Assembly (NCBI GenBank): GCA_026707665.1
Contig: JAPOWK010000104.1
Coordinates: 1-61,818 of the forward strand
Source of the DNA: Chloroflexota bacterium
GTDB taxonomy: Bacteria; Chloroflexota; Anaerolineae; Aggregatilineales; Phototrophicaceae
DNA length: 61,818 nt
Direction of reading: 5' to 3'
The notes below the pieces were generated by a model. The model ran no database searches. It saw nothing but the letters and a program-made list of their open reading frames with translations, and was not told the origin of the DNA. The first letter of the stretch is position 1, and the number at the start of each line of letters is the position of its first letter. The translations under genes were made by a program, and so were the position numbers. This document shows, in pieces, positions 26,349 through 34,498 of this stretch.

Positions 26349-26930
26349 ATGTCGTCCTCGGGCGCGGCGATTGTGGTGGCGCTGCTCTTGACTGTCGCTA
26401 TTGCCTTGAGCGGCGCGCTGCTTCTGCAGTACCGTCCTGAGCCAGTCCATATCACGATCAAGCCGCCGGCGCCGACCGAGACCCCGGCCCCGACGCCAAC
26501 GCCTTTGCCAATTGTGGTATACGTCACCGGGGAAGTCGTACGGCGAGGAACGCAGCACATTCTTCCTCACGGCAGCCGTGTTTCCGATGCGGTGGCGGCC
26601 GCGGGCGGATTCACTGATTTGGCGGACAGGGAGCGAGTCAATCTGGCTGGAATCTTGCGCGATGGCGACCAGGTGCATGTCCCGTCGATTGAAGCCAATC
26701 GCGCAAGTGGCGCCTTGCCCACGCCGTCGGGCGGCTCCTGGATCAACGTGAACAGTGCGACCCTTGAGGAATTGATTGCGCTGCCTAATATCGGCCCGGT
26801 GACAGCGCAGCGGATCATCGACTACCGGGAACAGGTGAGTCCATTTGCCGAGTTGGAAGATTTGGATCAGGTTCCGGGGATCGGCCCCTCCACGCTAGAA
26901 GCTCTTCAGGATTTAGTCCGATTCGATTAG
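26349..26930 (+). CDS. comEA: ComEA-like DNA-binding competence protein
   Basis: A 193-residue protein with one N-terminal membrane helix (AAIVVALLLTVAIALSGALLL), a Pro/Thr linker, a SLBB domain (VVYVTGEVVRRGTQHILPHGSRVSDAVAAAGGF) and a C-terminal double helix-hairpin-helix (NSATLEELIALPNIGPVTAQRIIDYREQ ... LDQVPGIGPSTLEAL). ComEA binds incoming DNA at the outer face of the membrane during transformation. No comEC is adjacent. The gene ends 4 bases inside the convergent ABC gene. Confidence 0.93.
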   Translation: MSSSGAAIVVALLLTVAIALSGALLLQYRPEPVHITIKPPAPTETPAPTPTPLPIVVYVTGEVVRRGTQHILPHGSRVSDAVAAAGGFTDLADRERVNLAGILRDGDQVHVPSIEANRASGALPTPSGGSWINVNSATLEELIALPNIGPVTAQRIIDYREQVSPFAELEDLDQVPGIGPSTLEALQDLVRFD

Positions 26931-28012
26931 CGGATTCGGTCGCCTGATACCGCATCAAAAAAGAGCGCGCGCGGCCACTCCAATTGGCAATGGACGGTTT
27001 CGCCGGGCTGGTAGCGCTCGTGCAGCGGCACCTGGATTCGCCAGCGCCGCTTGCGCAGCCAGACTTCTAATAACGTATATTGCTCGGCATAGAATGGGAT
27101 GACGCGGTCTATCGTTGCCGGAATGCCGCCGTCCTGGTCGCCGACTTTGATGTGTTCGGGGCGAATCCCGACGATGACCTCGCTGCCATTTGGTCGTGGG
27201 CGGGGCAGGGCGGCGCGCCCCATATAGCTGCCATCCCACTCGCCCTCGCTGACGCGCCCCCAGAACGCGTTGATGGTCGGCGTTCCCAGGAATTCCGCTA
27301 CAAACAGGCTATCGGGATCGTCATGCAAATCACGATAGGGTCCGGACTGAATGATGCGGCCCGCGTTGATGACGACGATTCGATCGGCGACGCTCATCGC
27401 TTCGACCTGATCGTGCGTCACATAGATCAGGGTCACGTTGAATTCCTGGATCAGCCGCTTCAGTTCCACGCGCGCCTGCGCTCGAAATTTGGCATCCAGA
27501 TTGGCGAAGGGCTCATCAAATAGCAGCAGCTCGAGATCGCGGGCGAAAGCGCGGGCGATGGATACGCGCTGCTTTTCCCCGCCGGAGAGATTACGAGGAA
27601 AGCGCCCCATCAAACTTTCAATATCGACGCCGGTGATTTTGGCGACCGTATTGACATGCGCCGGGACTTCTTCTTCGCGATCGCGGAGCCGCAGAAAGAA
27701 ACCGACTGTTTTGCGGCTCTCCCAATGCGGGATCAATACATAATTCTGAAAGACCATGCCGATGCCACGGTCTTCAATCGGGATCTCGTCCAGGGGCAGA
27801 TCGTTATAATAAATCTCGCCGCTGTCGGGCTGGTCCAGCCCCGCGATCAGGCGCAATAACGTGGTCTTGCCGCAGCCGCTGGGGCCGAGCAGCACCACCG
27901 CCTCGCCATCGTCAACATGCAGGTTGAAATCCTTGATCGCCAGAACCGGCGTCAGTTTGCGGCTTCTGTCATAGAAGGTTTTGCTCACATCCTTGAGTGT
28001 GATCGTCCTCAT
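26927..28012 (-). CDS. ABC transporter ATP-binding protein, MalK/UgpC-like (361 aa)
   Basis: Walker A GPSGCGKTT (43-51), signature LSGGEKQRVSIARA, Walker B LLFDEPFANLD, H-loop VTHDQVEA and a C-terminal TOBE-type domain (IVGIRPEHIKVGDQ) match the CUT1-family sugar or osmolyte importer ATPases. Such ATPases can serve several permeases. No permease or binding protein gene is next to it. Start set at ATG 28012; the longer frame to 28174 looks noncoding. Confidence 0.92.
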   Translation of the reverse strand: MRTITLKDVSKTFYDRSRKLTPVLAIKDFNLHVDDGEAVVLLGPSGCGKTTLLRLIAGLDQPDSGEIYYNDLPLDEIPIEDRGIGMVFQNYVLIPHWESRKTVGFFLRLRDREEEVPAHVNTVAKITGVDIESLMGRFPRNLSGGEKQRVSIARAFARDLELLLFDEPFANLDAKFRAQARVELKRLIQEFNVTLIYVTHDQVEAMSVADRIVVINAGRIIQSGPYRDLHDDPDSLFVAEFLGTPTINAFWGRVSEGEWDGSYMGRAALPRPRPNGSEVIVGIRPEHIKVGDQDGGIPATIDRVIPFYAEQYTLLEVWLRKRRWRIQVPLHERYQPGETVHCQLEWPRALFFDAVSGDRIR

Positions 28013-28277
28013 AGCATCGCCCGAGCTTCCGGGAACTCTCCCATAGAATAACACATGGGCTGTCCGGAACCGACACGGACGGTACCCAACGGACTGTATG
28101 ATCGTCTGCCAGGTCACCGTGTCTCGCGATTCCTCTCCCCGTGAATTTTCGGTCGCCCGTTTCGTCCCGGCCATTCAAGCAAAGTGACTGCGAAAGGCAA
28201 ACCCGCGACCATTTAGTCGCCACGTCTCCCCGACCTGCTCATACATTGCGGACATACACAAACAAAGGAAGACCACC

Positions 28278-28868
28278 ATGCCCAAGTCCAGAAACTACTC
28301 CGAGCGTGAAAAGCGCGACGCCATGGACCTCCTCGATATCCATGACGACATCCACGCCGTCCACATGCTTACCGGTATCGAACCGCGTACCCTGCGTCGC
28401 TAAGGCAAAAAACTGCGCCGCCGACAAAACGCAACTTTGTCCGGAAAAGATTTTTCTTTGTCCGCGCAACGGACAAAGTTGGACAAAGTGCAAACCCAAG
28501 TGAAACCTTTATCGAATCCCGCGTCAACCCCATTCGCTATTCAATCTCCGCCAGACCCCGACCCTGAAGACTCCGAAAAGACCAATCACGACTTGGAAAA
28601 CCTGCGCCATATCCGCGCCCAACTCATGATCTTCGCCCGCCGGCTCGCCGACAATCTCGATCCGGACGACCCCGATGTAAACCTCCAAACGATGTCACTC
28701 TCTCGTGTCCTAGACCGCATCTACTGGCTTGACGAAAACCTCTACGACGGGCAAGACGAAGAAACTGAAACCAGCGAATCACTGCCGCCAAACCGCATCG
28801 CATTCGTCTATGAAGAAGGGACCCACGAACAGCCGCCCTGGCAAGACGCTCCCATTAAACCCGACTAA
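28278..28868 (+). pseudogene. HTH-domain gene interrupted by an in-frame TAA
   Basis: From ATG 28278 (AGGA eight bases upstream) a frame reads MPKSRNYSEREKRDAMDLLDIHDDIHAVHMLTGIEPRTLRR and hits TAA at 28401-28403. The same frame continues open for 155 codons to 28868, starting GKKLRRRQ and ending EQPPWQDAPIKPD. The N-terminus resembles transposase- or phage-type helix-turn-helix domains, where a Trp often follows TLRR; the TAA sits at that position. The long open downstream half suggests recent loss. A separate start at 28437 might still yield the C-terminal 143 residues. Confidence 0.5.
28433..28489. repeat. Nested inverted repeats AACTTTGTCCG / CGGACAAAGTT
   Basis: AACTTTGTCCG (28433-28443) pairs with CGGACAAAGTT (28470-28480); an inner TTTGTCCG (28457-28464) can also pair with the same right arm, and a further GGACAAAGT follows at 28481. 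Lies within the HTH pseudogene frame just after the TAA. Confidence 0.55.
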
Positions 28869-28890
28869 GAGAGCAACCTCGCTGGGCAAT

Positions 28891-28937
28891 CTCCCCTTCC
28901 GTAGGTCAGTGTCTACGCGACCCTAGCTCTCTGCTGA
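28891..28937. repeat. Family A repeat interrupted by the 19-base sequence
   Basis: CTCCCCTTCCGTA, then GGTCAGTGTCTACGCGACC (28904-28922), then CTAGCTCTCTG. Comparison with 10311 and 29099 shows the 19-mer between CTTCC and CTAGCTC. Confidence 0.65.
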
Positions 28938-29012
28938 GGACACGACAGGTTTGATCCGGTCGCATTTGAAAACGCCACGTTAGACGTCAAAAGCATCCCT
29001 ACTGGCGAAAAC

Positions 29013-29039
29013 TGTAGGGGCGACCCATTGGGTCGCCCG
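29013..29039. repeat. Family B short hairpin repeat
   Basis: GGGGCGACCC-ATT-GGGTCGCCC, near-perfect inverted repeat of the same type as 2611-2637. Confidence 0.7.
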
Positions 29040-29098
29040 ACAAAGCCCAGGAAAACACAGAATTCGCGATAATATTCTACTCGCTAAAAAACTGTCGT

Positions 29099-29140
29099 GT
29101 CCTCCCTAGCTCTCTGGGGAAGGGGCCGGGGAATGGGTAG
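29099..29140. repeat. Family A hairpin repeat
   Basis: GTCCTCCCTAGCTCTCTGGGGAAGGGGCCGGGG: uninterrupted copy; compare with 28891-28937 just upstream. Confidence 0.6.
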
Positions 29141-29250
29141 AAACCGCGCGGTTGATTCTCTTCGCGGCCCCCGGGCGGCTCTGGCAAAAGAATTGAAGCG
29201 ATTATTCCTCCTTGCCCCGCGCGCCATAGCAATGCCGTCATGGACTGATA

Positions 29251-29256
29251 TATAAT
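29251..29256 (+). promoter_or_regulatory. Candidate -10 box for lipA
   Basis: TATAAT 39 bases upstream of the GTG start of lipA. No good -35 visible. Confidence 0.35.
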
Positions 29257-29294
29257 GAGGGATACGCAGGAATCGCATTAGCCCGAGGAACCAG

Positions 29295-30260
29295 GTGTCG
29301 AACACGATTCAGCCCGATCTGATCCCGCTGACGACCTCAGCCGATTGGCAGCCGGACCCAAAGACGCCGCGGCGCCGGCCGCCTTGGATCCGTGTCCGCG
29401 CGCCCAGCGGCGATACCTATGAACGGGTACGCGAGCTCATGCGCAGCAAGACCTTGCACACCGTCTGCGAAGAGGCGCAGTGCCCCAATCTCGGTGAATG
29501 CTGGGGCAAGGGCACAGCGACCTTCCTGATGCTGGGCGATACCTGTACTCGCAGTTGCGGATTCTGTGATATCAAGACCGGCATGCCCAATCCGCTGGAT
29601 TGGGGGGAGCCTAATCGTATCGCGGAGAGTGTGCGCGCGATGGGATTGCAGCATGTGGTGATCACGAGCGTCAACCGCGACGACCGCCCGGATGGCGGGG
29701 CGCCTCTCTTCGCTATGGTGATTCGCCGAATTCGCCAACTGCAGCCCGGCTGTTCAATCGAGGTTCTGATCCCCGACTTTAAGGGCAGCGAGCTCGCTCT
29801 GAAAATGGTGATGGACGCGCAGCCGGAAATTCTGAATCACAACGTTGAAACAGTGCCCCGGCTGTTCAAGAAAGTGCAGCCGCAAGATCGATACGACTGG
29901 GCGCTGTTGACGCTGGCGAATGCCAAGCGGATGGACAACATGGTTTTGACCAAGAGCGGGATCATGCTCGGCCTCGGCGAGACACTTGATGAAGTCATAG
30001 AGACGATGCGCGATCTGGCAGCCCTTGGGGTCGACATTTTGACCCTGGGCCAATACTTGCAGCCAAGCAAACGTCATCTGCCGATTGAGCGCTATTATAC
30101 GCCGGACGAGTTTGTTGAGTTGCGCGAGGCGGGGCTGCAAATGGGCTTCAAGTGGGTGGAAAGTGGGCCCTTGGTGCGCAGCAGTTATCGAGCGGCCGAG
30201 CAAGTGCGGGAGCTCTCAAGCCTGGATCATTATCGCCTTCATGCGATCCGATCCATTTGA
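29295..30260 (+). CDS. lipA: Lipoyl synthase
   Basis: A 321-residue radical-SAM enzyme that inserts two sulfurs into protein-bound octanoyl groups. Both iron-sulfur sites are visible: the auxiliary cluster [12 protein letters not shown] (Cys58, Cys63, Cys69) and the radical-[11 protein letters not shown] (Cys84, Cys88, Cys91). The C-terminal SYRAAE with RSSYRA is conserved and donates the Ser ligand of the auxiliary cluster. Start is GTG with GAGGA upstream. No lipB is adjacent. Confidence 0.97.
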   Translation: MSNTIQPDLIPLTTSADWQPDPKTPRRRPPWIRVRAPSGDTYERVRELMRSKTLHTVCEEAQCPNLGECWGKGTATFLMLGDTCTRSCGFCDIKTGMPNPLDWGEPNRIAESVRAMGLQHVVITSVNRDDRPDGGAPLFAMVIRRIRQLQPGCSIEVLIPDFKGSELALKMVMDAQPEILNHNVETVPRLFKKVQPQDRYDWALLTLANAKRMDNMVLTKSGIMLGLGETLDEVIETMRDLAALGVDILTLGQYLQPSKRHLPIERYYTPDEFVELREAGLQMGFKWVESGPLVRSSYRAAEQVRELSSLDHYRLHAIRSI

Positions 30261-30320
30261 AACGAGAGTGGCAATTTGTGGAGACGGCAATCAATAATCC
30301 GGTCTCCTGAAAACGTAGAT

Positions 30321-30346
30321 GTAGGGGCGACTTGGTGAGTCACCCA
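30321..30346. repeat. Family B-like hairpin repeat
   Basis: GTAGGGGCGACTTGGTGAGTCACCCAC, a diverged copy of family B, between lipA and the bactofilin gene. Confidence 0.5.
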
Positions 30347-30399
30347 CCTGGACTGAGCAGGCTGGAACCGTAATTGAGTCGAGCGAACGAGGGAAGAGC

Positions 30400-30969
30400 A
30401 TGAGCGCGTTTTTCGCCAATCGGCGCGGGCAAACAGAAGTGGAAGCGCAAGAGTCGGCGCCGGATGTGCCCTCCGGCCGGCCCGTCGGTTTCGACACGGT
30501 CGTCGGTTCAAACACAAGCTTCGAAGGCAGTTTTGTCAGTTCGGGCAATGTGCGTATGGACGGTCAATTTGCCGGCTCGCTAGAGGTCAGCGGTAATATT
30601 CTGGTGGGCGAATCGGCCGATATCCATGCCGATATCAATGCCCGCAACATCTCCATCGCCGGTACTGTTCGCGGCAATGTCAGCGGCAACAAGGTTCAGC
30701 TCCTGCGAACGGGACGAATTTGGGGCGATATCAGCGCGTCAGCGTTGACTACGGAAGAAGGCGCCTTCATTGACGGCAAGATCACGATGGTCGGGCACTC
30801 GGCGACGCGCCCGCAAATGGACGAAGAGAGCGTTGAGCTTGATAATACGCTCGAATCGATGAACGAAGCTGACGACGTAGACGATGTGATAGAGGCCGCG
30901 CTCGTGCTTGAAAGCGCGGCGGCGGATGATCAGACGGGTGACGAGCCGCCCGATGAAGACGATCGCTGA
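30400..30969 (+). CDS. Bactofilin family cytoskeletal protein
   Basis: A 189-residue protein with a central beta-helix domain (about residues 30-125: VVGSNTSFEGSFVSSGNVRMDGQFAGSLEVSGNILVGESADIHADI), typical of bactofilins that polymerise without nucleotide and scaffold envelope or shape proteins. The N-terminal tail is short and the C-terminal ~60 residues are strongly acidic. GAGGGAAG lies before the ATG. It is not close to a peptidoglycan hydrolase gene. Confidence 0.93.
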   Translation: MSAFFANRRGQTEVEAQESAPDVPSGRPVGFDTVVGSNTSFEGSFVSSGNVRMDGQFAGSLEVSGNILVGESADIHADINARNISIAGTVRGNVSGNKVQLLRTGRIWGDISASALTTEEGAFIDGKITMVGHSATRPQMDEESVELDNTLESMNEADDVDDVIEAALVLESAAADDQTGDEPPDEDDR

Positions 30970-31046
30970 GCAGGAATCTCAGAAGTCAAGCGCAAGTCAT
31001 GAATATGATAGCCATTTGAATGAGACACTAATTGGAACGCAAAGTG

Positions 31047-31073
31047 TGTACGGGCGAGCCGGCGGCTCGCCCA
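31047..31073. repeat. Family B hairpin repeat
   Basis: GTACGGGCGAGCC-GGC-GGCTCGCCC; between bactofilin and the convergent SDR gene, just after the SDR stop. Confidence 0.65.
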
Positions 31074-31092
31074 CTGGTGCTGCTGATTTCGA

Positions 31093-31863
31093 TTAAATCG
31101 ATTGGGCGCTGACGCCGCCGTCGACGACAAACACGGCGCCTGTCGTAAAGTCCGACGCGGATGAAGCCAGATAGAGCGCGATGCCGCTGATGTCCCTCGG
31201 CTGCCCAATTCGCCCAGCCGGCGTCTGTGCCAAAACCGGATTGAGCAAGTCCGGATTGCTCCAAAGCGCTTTGGCGAATTTTGTCTGCACCAAGCCCGGC
31301 GCGATGGCATTGACCTGAATATTGTCGGCGCCCAACTCGCTCGCTAGGGTCTTGGTCAAGCTGATGACGCCGGCCTTGGTAAGGCTGTATATGCCTTGAT
31401 AGCGACCCGGGTTTAGTCCCACAATCGACGCGACATTGATGATTTTGCCGCCGCCCTTCGCTCTCATAACCTTAACCGCCGCTTGACTTAGCCAGACGTT
31501 GCCCATCAGATTCACACCAAGGGTCTTTTCCCAATAGCTGTCAGCCGCCTCGAGCGTAGGACCGAAGTGGGGGTTGGTCGCCGCATTATTGACCAGAATG
31601 TCCACCGTGCCGAAGTGACTGACCGTTTGTTCAACCAAAGCCAGGAGCGCCTCTTTGTCGCCATTGTGCGCGGCGATGCCAACAGCGTCGCCCCCGCGGC
31701 TGCGTATTGTCTCGGCCGCCTCGTCGAGAGCGTCTTGCCGGCGGCTGGCGAGCACGACTTTAGCCCCAAAGACGGCAAATGCCTCCGCGATCGATTTGCC
31801 GATGCCGCGCGAGGCGCCGGTTACGATGGCAACACGGCCGCTCAAATCGAAGATGTCCGCCAT
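31093..31863 (-). CDS. Short-chain dehydrogenase/reductase (256 aa)
   Basis: Classical SDR: TGASRGIG cofactor loop, NNAA motif, catalytic Ser146, Tyr159 and Lys163 (YSLTK), Asn118. It would oxidise or reduce a carbonyl/hydroxyl group with NAD(P)H. The 3-ketoacyl-reductase/glucose-dehydrogenase type resemblance does not fix the substrate. ATG 31863 has GGAGAG five bases upstream; a longer frame to 31896 has none. Confidence 0.92.
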   Translation of the reverse strand: MADIFDLSGRVAIVTGASRGIGKSIAEAFAVFGAKVVLASRRQDALDEAAETIRSRGGDAVGIAAHNGDKEALLALVEQTVSHFGTVDILVNNAATNPHFGPTLEAADSYWEKTLGVNLMGNVWLSQAAVKVMRAKGGGKIINVASIVGLNPGRYQGIYSLTKAGVISLTKTLASELGADNIQVNAIAPGLVQTKFAKALWSNPDLLNPVLAQTPAGRIGQPRDISGIALYLASSASDFTTGAVFVVDGGVSAQSI

Positions 31864-31926
31864 GCTGTCTCTCCTGTCTTCAGTTTGATTTGTCAACAGA
31901 TAGAGGGCGCCGAAATCACGCTCGCA

Positions 31927-32613
31927 TCAGGCGCGTTCTTTCGGGATGCTTCCAATTAAGGGCATGCCTAGTCGACGCAGATCGTCTTGATGATAAACAG
32001 TGGGATCGGCGAATTCGGCGAAGACGGCGATGGCGAGTCCAATCAATAGCGCTACAGCCAAGCGGACGAAAGGGGCGAAACGCGAGGGCAAAGCAGGTGG
32101 CGACGCGACGATGGCGGGCTGGTCCAGAATAGTCACCTGCGCCGCCTCACCTTCCAATTGCGGGAAGTAGCGCTGGCTGCGACTGTTCAAAACCTCCAGA
32201 GCCGCGTCGGCGATGGCGCCGAGCGATTCGCCATTGAAATGGCTCATATAAATCACGCCGACGCTGCGCACGTTGTCGGCGGCGATATGCAGTCCATCAA
32301 TAGCCGCTTGCGCGTCGCCAAGAATGTTTGCAATCTCGTGGCGAAAACTTGAACTGCGCGCCCAATCCGTCAAGGCATGCACCGTATACTCGGATGCGCG
32401 CCAAATGTCGGTGTAGTCGCCATCGCGGTCCGGGAGATTGAGTTGCTGCGCGGCGCTGTAACGAATCTGGGTGGTGAACCCGCCGCTGACGCTTGCGCCG
32501 TCCTGCAATAAGTCAGGAATCGATATCACCGCGCTTAAGACGACTGGCAGGACAATCAACCACCAGCGACGAATCAAAATGCGGATAATTTCTCTGTACT
32601 CCATATGGATCAT
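31927..32613 (-). CDS. Wzz-like polysaccharide chain-length protein (228 aa)
   Basis: N-terminal membrane helix after YREIIRILIRRWWLIVLPVVLSAV, a periplasmic part, a second helix (FVRLAVALLIGLAIAVFAEFAD) and the end motif DDLRRLGMPLIGSIP typical of Wzz/CapA-type co-polymerases that work with a BY-kinase. The kinase of this cluster is encoded at its other end (39450-40103). The start of this gene follows the glycosyltransferase stop by a few bases. Confidence 0.85.
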   Translation of the reverse strand: MIHMEYREIIRILIRRWWLIVLPVVLSAVISIPDLLQDGASVSGGFTTQIRYSAAQQLNLPDRDGDYTDIWRASEYTVHALTDWARSSSFRHEIANILGDAQAAIDGLHIAADNVRSVGVIYMSHFNGESLGAIADAALEVLNSRSQRYFPQLEGEAAQVTILDQPAIVASPPALPSRFAPFVRLAVALLIGLAIAVFAEFADPTVYHQDDLRRLGMPLIGSIPKERA

Positions 32614-32615
32614 CC

Positions 32616-33755
32616 CTATTCCCCGTCCACAGGGTCCCGGTATTGGAACTTCTGACCGGCAGTGTGCGCATCCCAGGCTTGCACAACAAAGGCGTTGATG
32701 CGCCCAAGAAATACGCTGGTATCGAATCTACTGGCATGCGCTCGAATCTCTTGCGAATTGTACGCGCGTTCATCAAAGTTGCGCCAGACTTCTTTCAGGC
32801 TGTCTACGGTCAAGTCGGAGAAATGCTCGCCAGTGACGCCCGGGATGACGGTGTCCAGCGCGCCGCCGCCGCCGAATGCGATGACGGGACGACCGGCAGC
32901 CTGCGCTTGCACTGGTGTAATGCCGAAGTCTTCCAGGCCGGGAAGAATGAGCGCCTTGGATCTTGCCATTAGGCTTGGCAATTCGGCCTCAGGAACAAAG
33001 CCGAGAAACTCGACATTGTGCCCCGCAAGCGCGCGCAGCCGTTCGCGGTCTCGTCCGGCGCCGGCAATTTTCAGCTTCAAGCCCAGCGCCCCCGCCGCTT
33101 GAATCGCCAGATCAATGCGTTTGTAAGGAATCAGTCGGGACACGATAAGAAAATAGTCTTCGACAGCTTCTGAAGCCATCGCTTCAAACCGCGCCGTTTC
33201 CACGGGAGGGAATATGACGGTTGATGTGCGTCCGTAAAAGCGACTGATTCGCTCCTGAACCGCAGAGCTGATGGCGATGAAATGTGAAACGCGCTGCGCC
33301 GCCGCATAATCCCAACGTTTCAGAACGCTCATCAGCGGACGCAAGAGCCATTTCGCGCTTGCGCTTAGCGCTTCTCCCTCGAGGTAGTTGTCCAATTGCC
33401 AGACGTAACGCGTCGGTGTCAGGCAATAGCAAATATGCAAGCTTTCGGGCGAGAAGCGCAAGCCATGGCAGAAGCCGCTCTTGTTGCTCAGAATCACGTC
33501 AAATCTGTCAACTTTCAGGTTGTTCCAGGCGAGCGGATACAGCGGCAAATAGGCTTGATGGCGCCGATGCATAGCCGGCAGACGATCAGTCCAGAGCGTT
33601 CGAATGTCCCAAGCCTGGTAGTGAGCGGGCATCCGTCTCTTGTCGAAGATGCTGGTGTAAACGGGGCTCGCGGGATACTGGCGCACAAGCGCGTCCAGCA
33701 CATCTTCCGCGCCGCCGACCTGATTGAGCCAATCGTGAACCAGCGCGATCTTCAA
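32616..33755 (-). CDS. Glycosyltransferase family 1/4 (379 aa)
   Basis: GT-B type glycosyltransferase: KIALVHDWLNQVGGAEDVLDAL at the N-terminus, LIPYKRIDLAIQAAGALGLKLKIAGAGRDRERL and the ALILPGLEDFGITPVQAQAAGRPVIAFGGGG motif of GT4 enzymes. It transfers a sugar in the exopolysaccharide pathway; donor unknown. Encoded directly upstream of the Wzz-like gene. Confidence 0.92.
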   Translation of the reverse strand: MKIALVHDWLNQVGGAEDVLDALVRQYPASPVYTSIFDKRRMPAHYQAWDIRTLWTDRLPAMHRRHQAYLPLYPLAWNNLKVDRFDVILSNKSGFCHGLRFSPESLHICYCLTPTRYVWQLDNYLEGEALSASAKWLLRPLMSVLKRWDYAAAQRVSHFIAISSAVQERISRFYGRTSTVIFPPVETARFEAMASEAVEDYFLIVSRLIPYKRIDLAIQAAGALGLKLKIAGAGRDRERLRALAGHNVEFLGFVPEAELPSLMARSKALILPGLEDFGITPVQAQAAGRPVIAFGGGGALDTVIPGVTGEHFSDLTVDSLKEVWRNFDERAYNSQEIRAHASRFDTSVFLGRINAFVVQAWDAHTAGQKFQYRDPVDGE

Positions 33756-33823
33756 GAAAACCCCCGTCTTGCGCCCCCGCCAACATCACCGGCGAGTCTC
33801 GCTACTTTCGGCGACGCAGCTCC

Positions 33824-34498
33824 TCAATCCGTCTTGCTCGCAGCAAACTGACGAACCGGATGGAAGGATCGCCGGTGTATGGCGCATGGACCAGACTGGC
33901 GAAGAGCCAGCAGATGCGCCGGCGTGCCGTAGCCCTTGTGCTGCGCGAATCCGTATCCCCCATATTGTCCGTCAAGATTTCGCATGTATTGATCACGCCA
34001 GACTTTGGCGAGAACGCTGGCGCAGGCGATGGTCAGCGAATGTTTATCGCCGTCGACGATGCTCAATTGGGGGATATCGGAGCGCTCCGGCCAGGGCATG
34101 TAATCCAGGAAGAGGTAGTCGGGAAGGAATCCGCTCCCGTCCAAGGCCTTGTCGAGGGCGCGCTGCATGGCCGCTTTTGTCGCGCCGACGATGCCGATGC
34201 GGTCGATCTCTTCGGCACTACTCTGCCCGATGCCCCAGACGGACGCGACTTTCTTGATCTCTTCGCTGAGCCGTTCGCGCTGAGAGGCAGTCATCTCTTT
34301 GCTATCACGAACACCGCGCAGCGCTTGAGCGAGGTCAGCGCGTGCGAGGGGCAGGGCGACCGCGGCCGCGGCGACCGGCCCGGCCAGGGGACCACGACCG
34401 GCTTCATCCAGGCCGACAATCCGTCGGTAGCCGGCGCGGTAATAGTGCCGCTCGTGGTGGAGGCTCGCAGTCTTGGACCTTGTCTTGCGCTCAGTCAT
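33824..34498 (-). CDS. rnhB: Ribonuclease HII
   Basis: A 224-residue enzyme removing ribonucleotides from DNA. The catalytic GLDEAGRGPLAGPV (Asp31, Glu32), the DSKEMTASQR segment and VDGDKHSLTIACASVLAKVWRDQYM are complete. Its start overlaps the GT2 stop by 8 bases, so it is embedded in the polysaccharide operon, which is unusual for a replication-repair gene. Confidence 0.96.
   Translation of the reverse strand: MTERKTRSKTASLHHERHYYRAGYRRIVGLDEAGRGPLAGPVAAAAVALPLARADLAQALRGVRDSKEMTASQRERLSEEIKKVASVWGIGQSSAEEIDRIGIVGATKAAMQRALDKALDGSGFLPDYLFLDYMPWPERSDIPQLSIVDGDKHSLTIACASVLAKVWRDQYMRNLDGQYGGYGFAQHKGYGTPAHLLALRQSGPCAIHRRSFHPVRQFAASKTD

Larger units (their letters stand above)
28869..29294. 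other. Gene-free repeat-rich gap before lipA
   Basis: The 426 bases hold no supported gene. They contain a family A copy with the 19-base sequence (28891-28937), a family B hairpin (29013-29039), a plain family A copy (29099-29140) and a TATAAT promoter box (29251-29256). Confidence 0.6.

Noticed and set aside
28401..28403. Programmed recoding at TAA of the HTH gene
   Set aside because: TAA is not a Sec or Pyl codon; a nonsense mutation is simpler.
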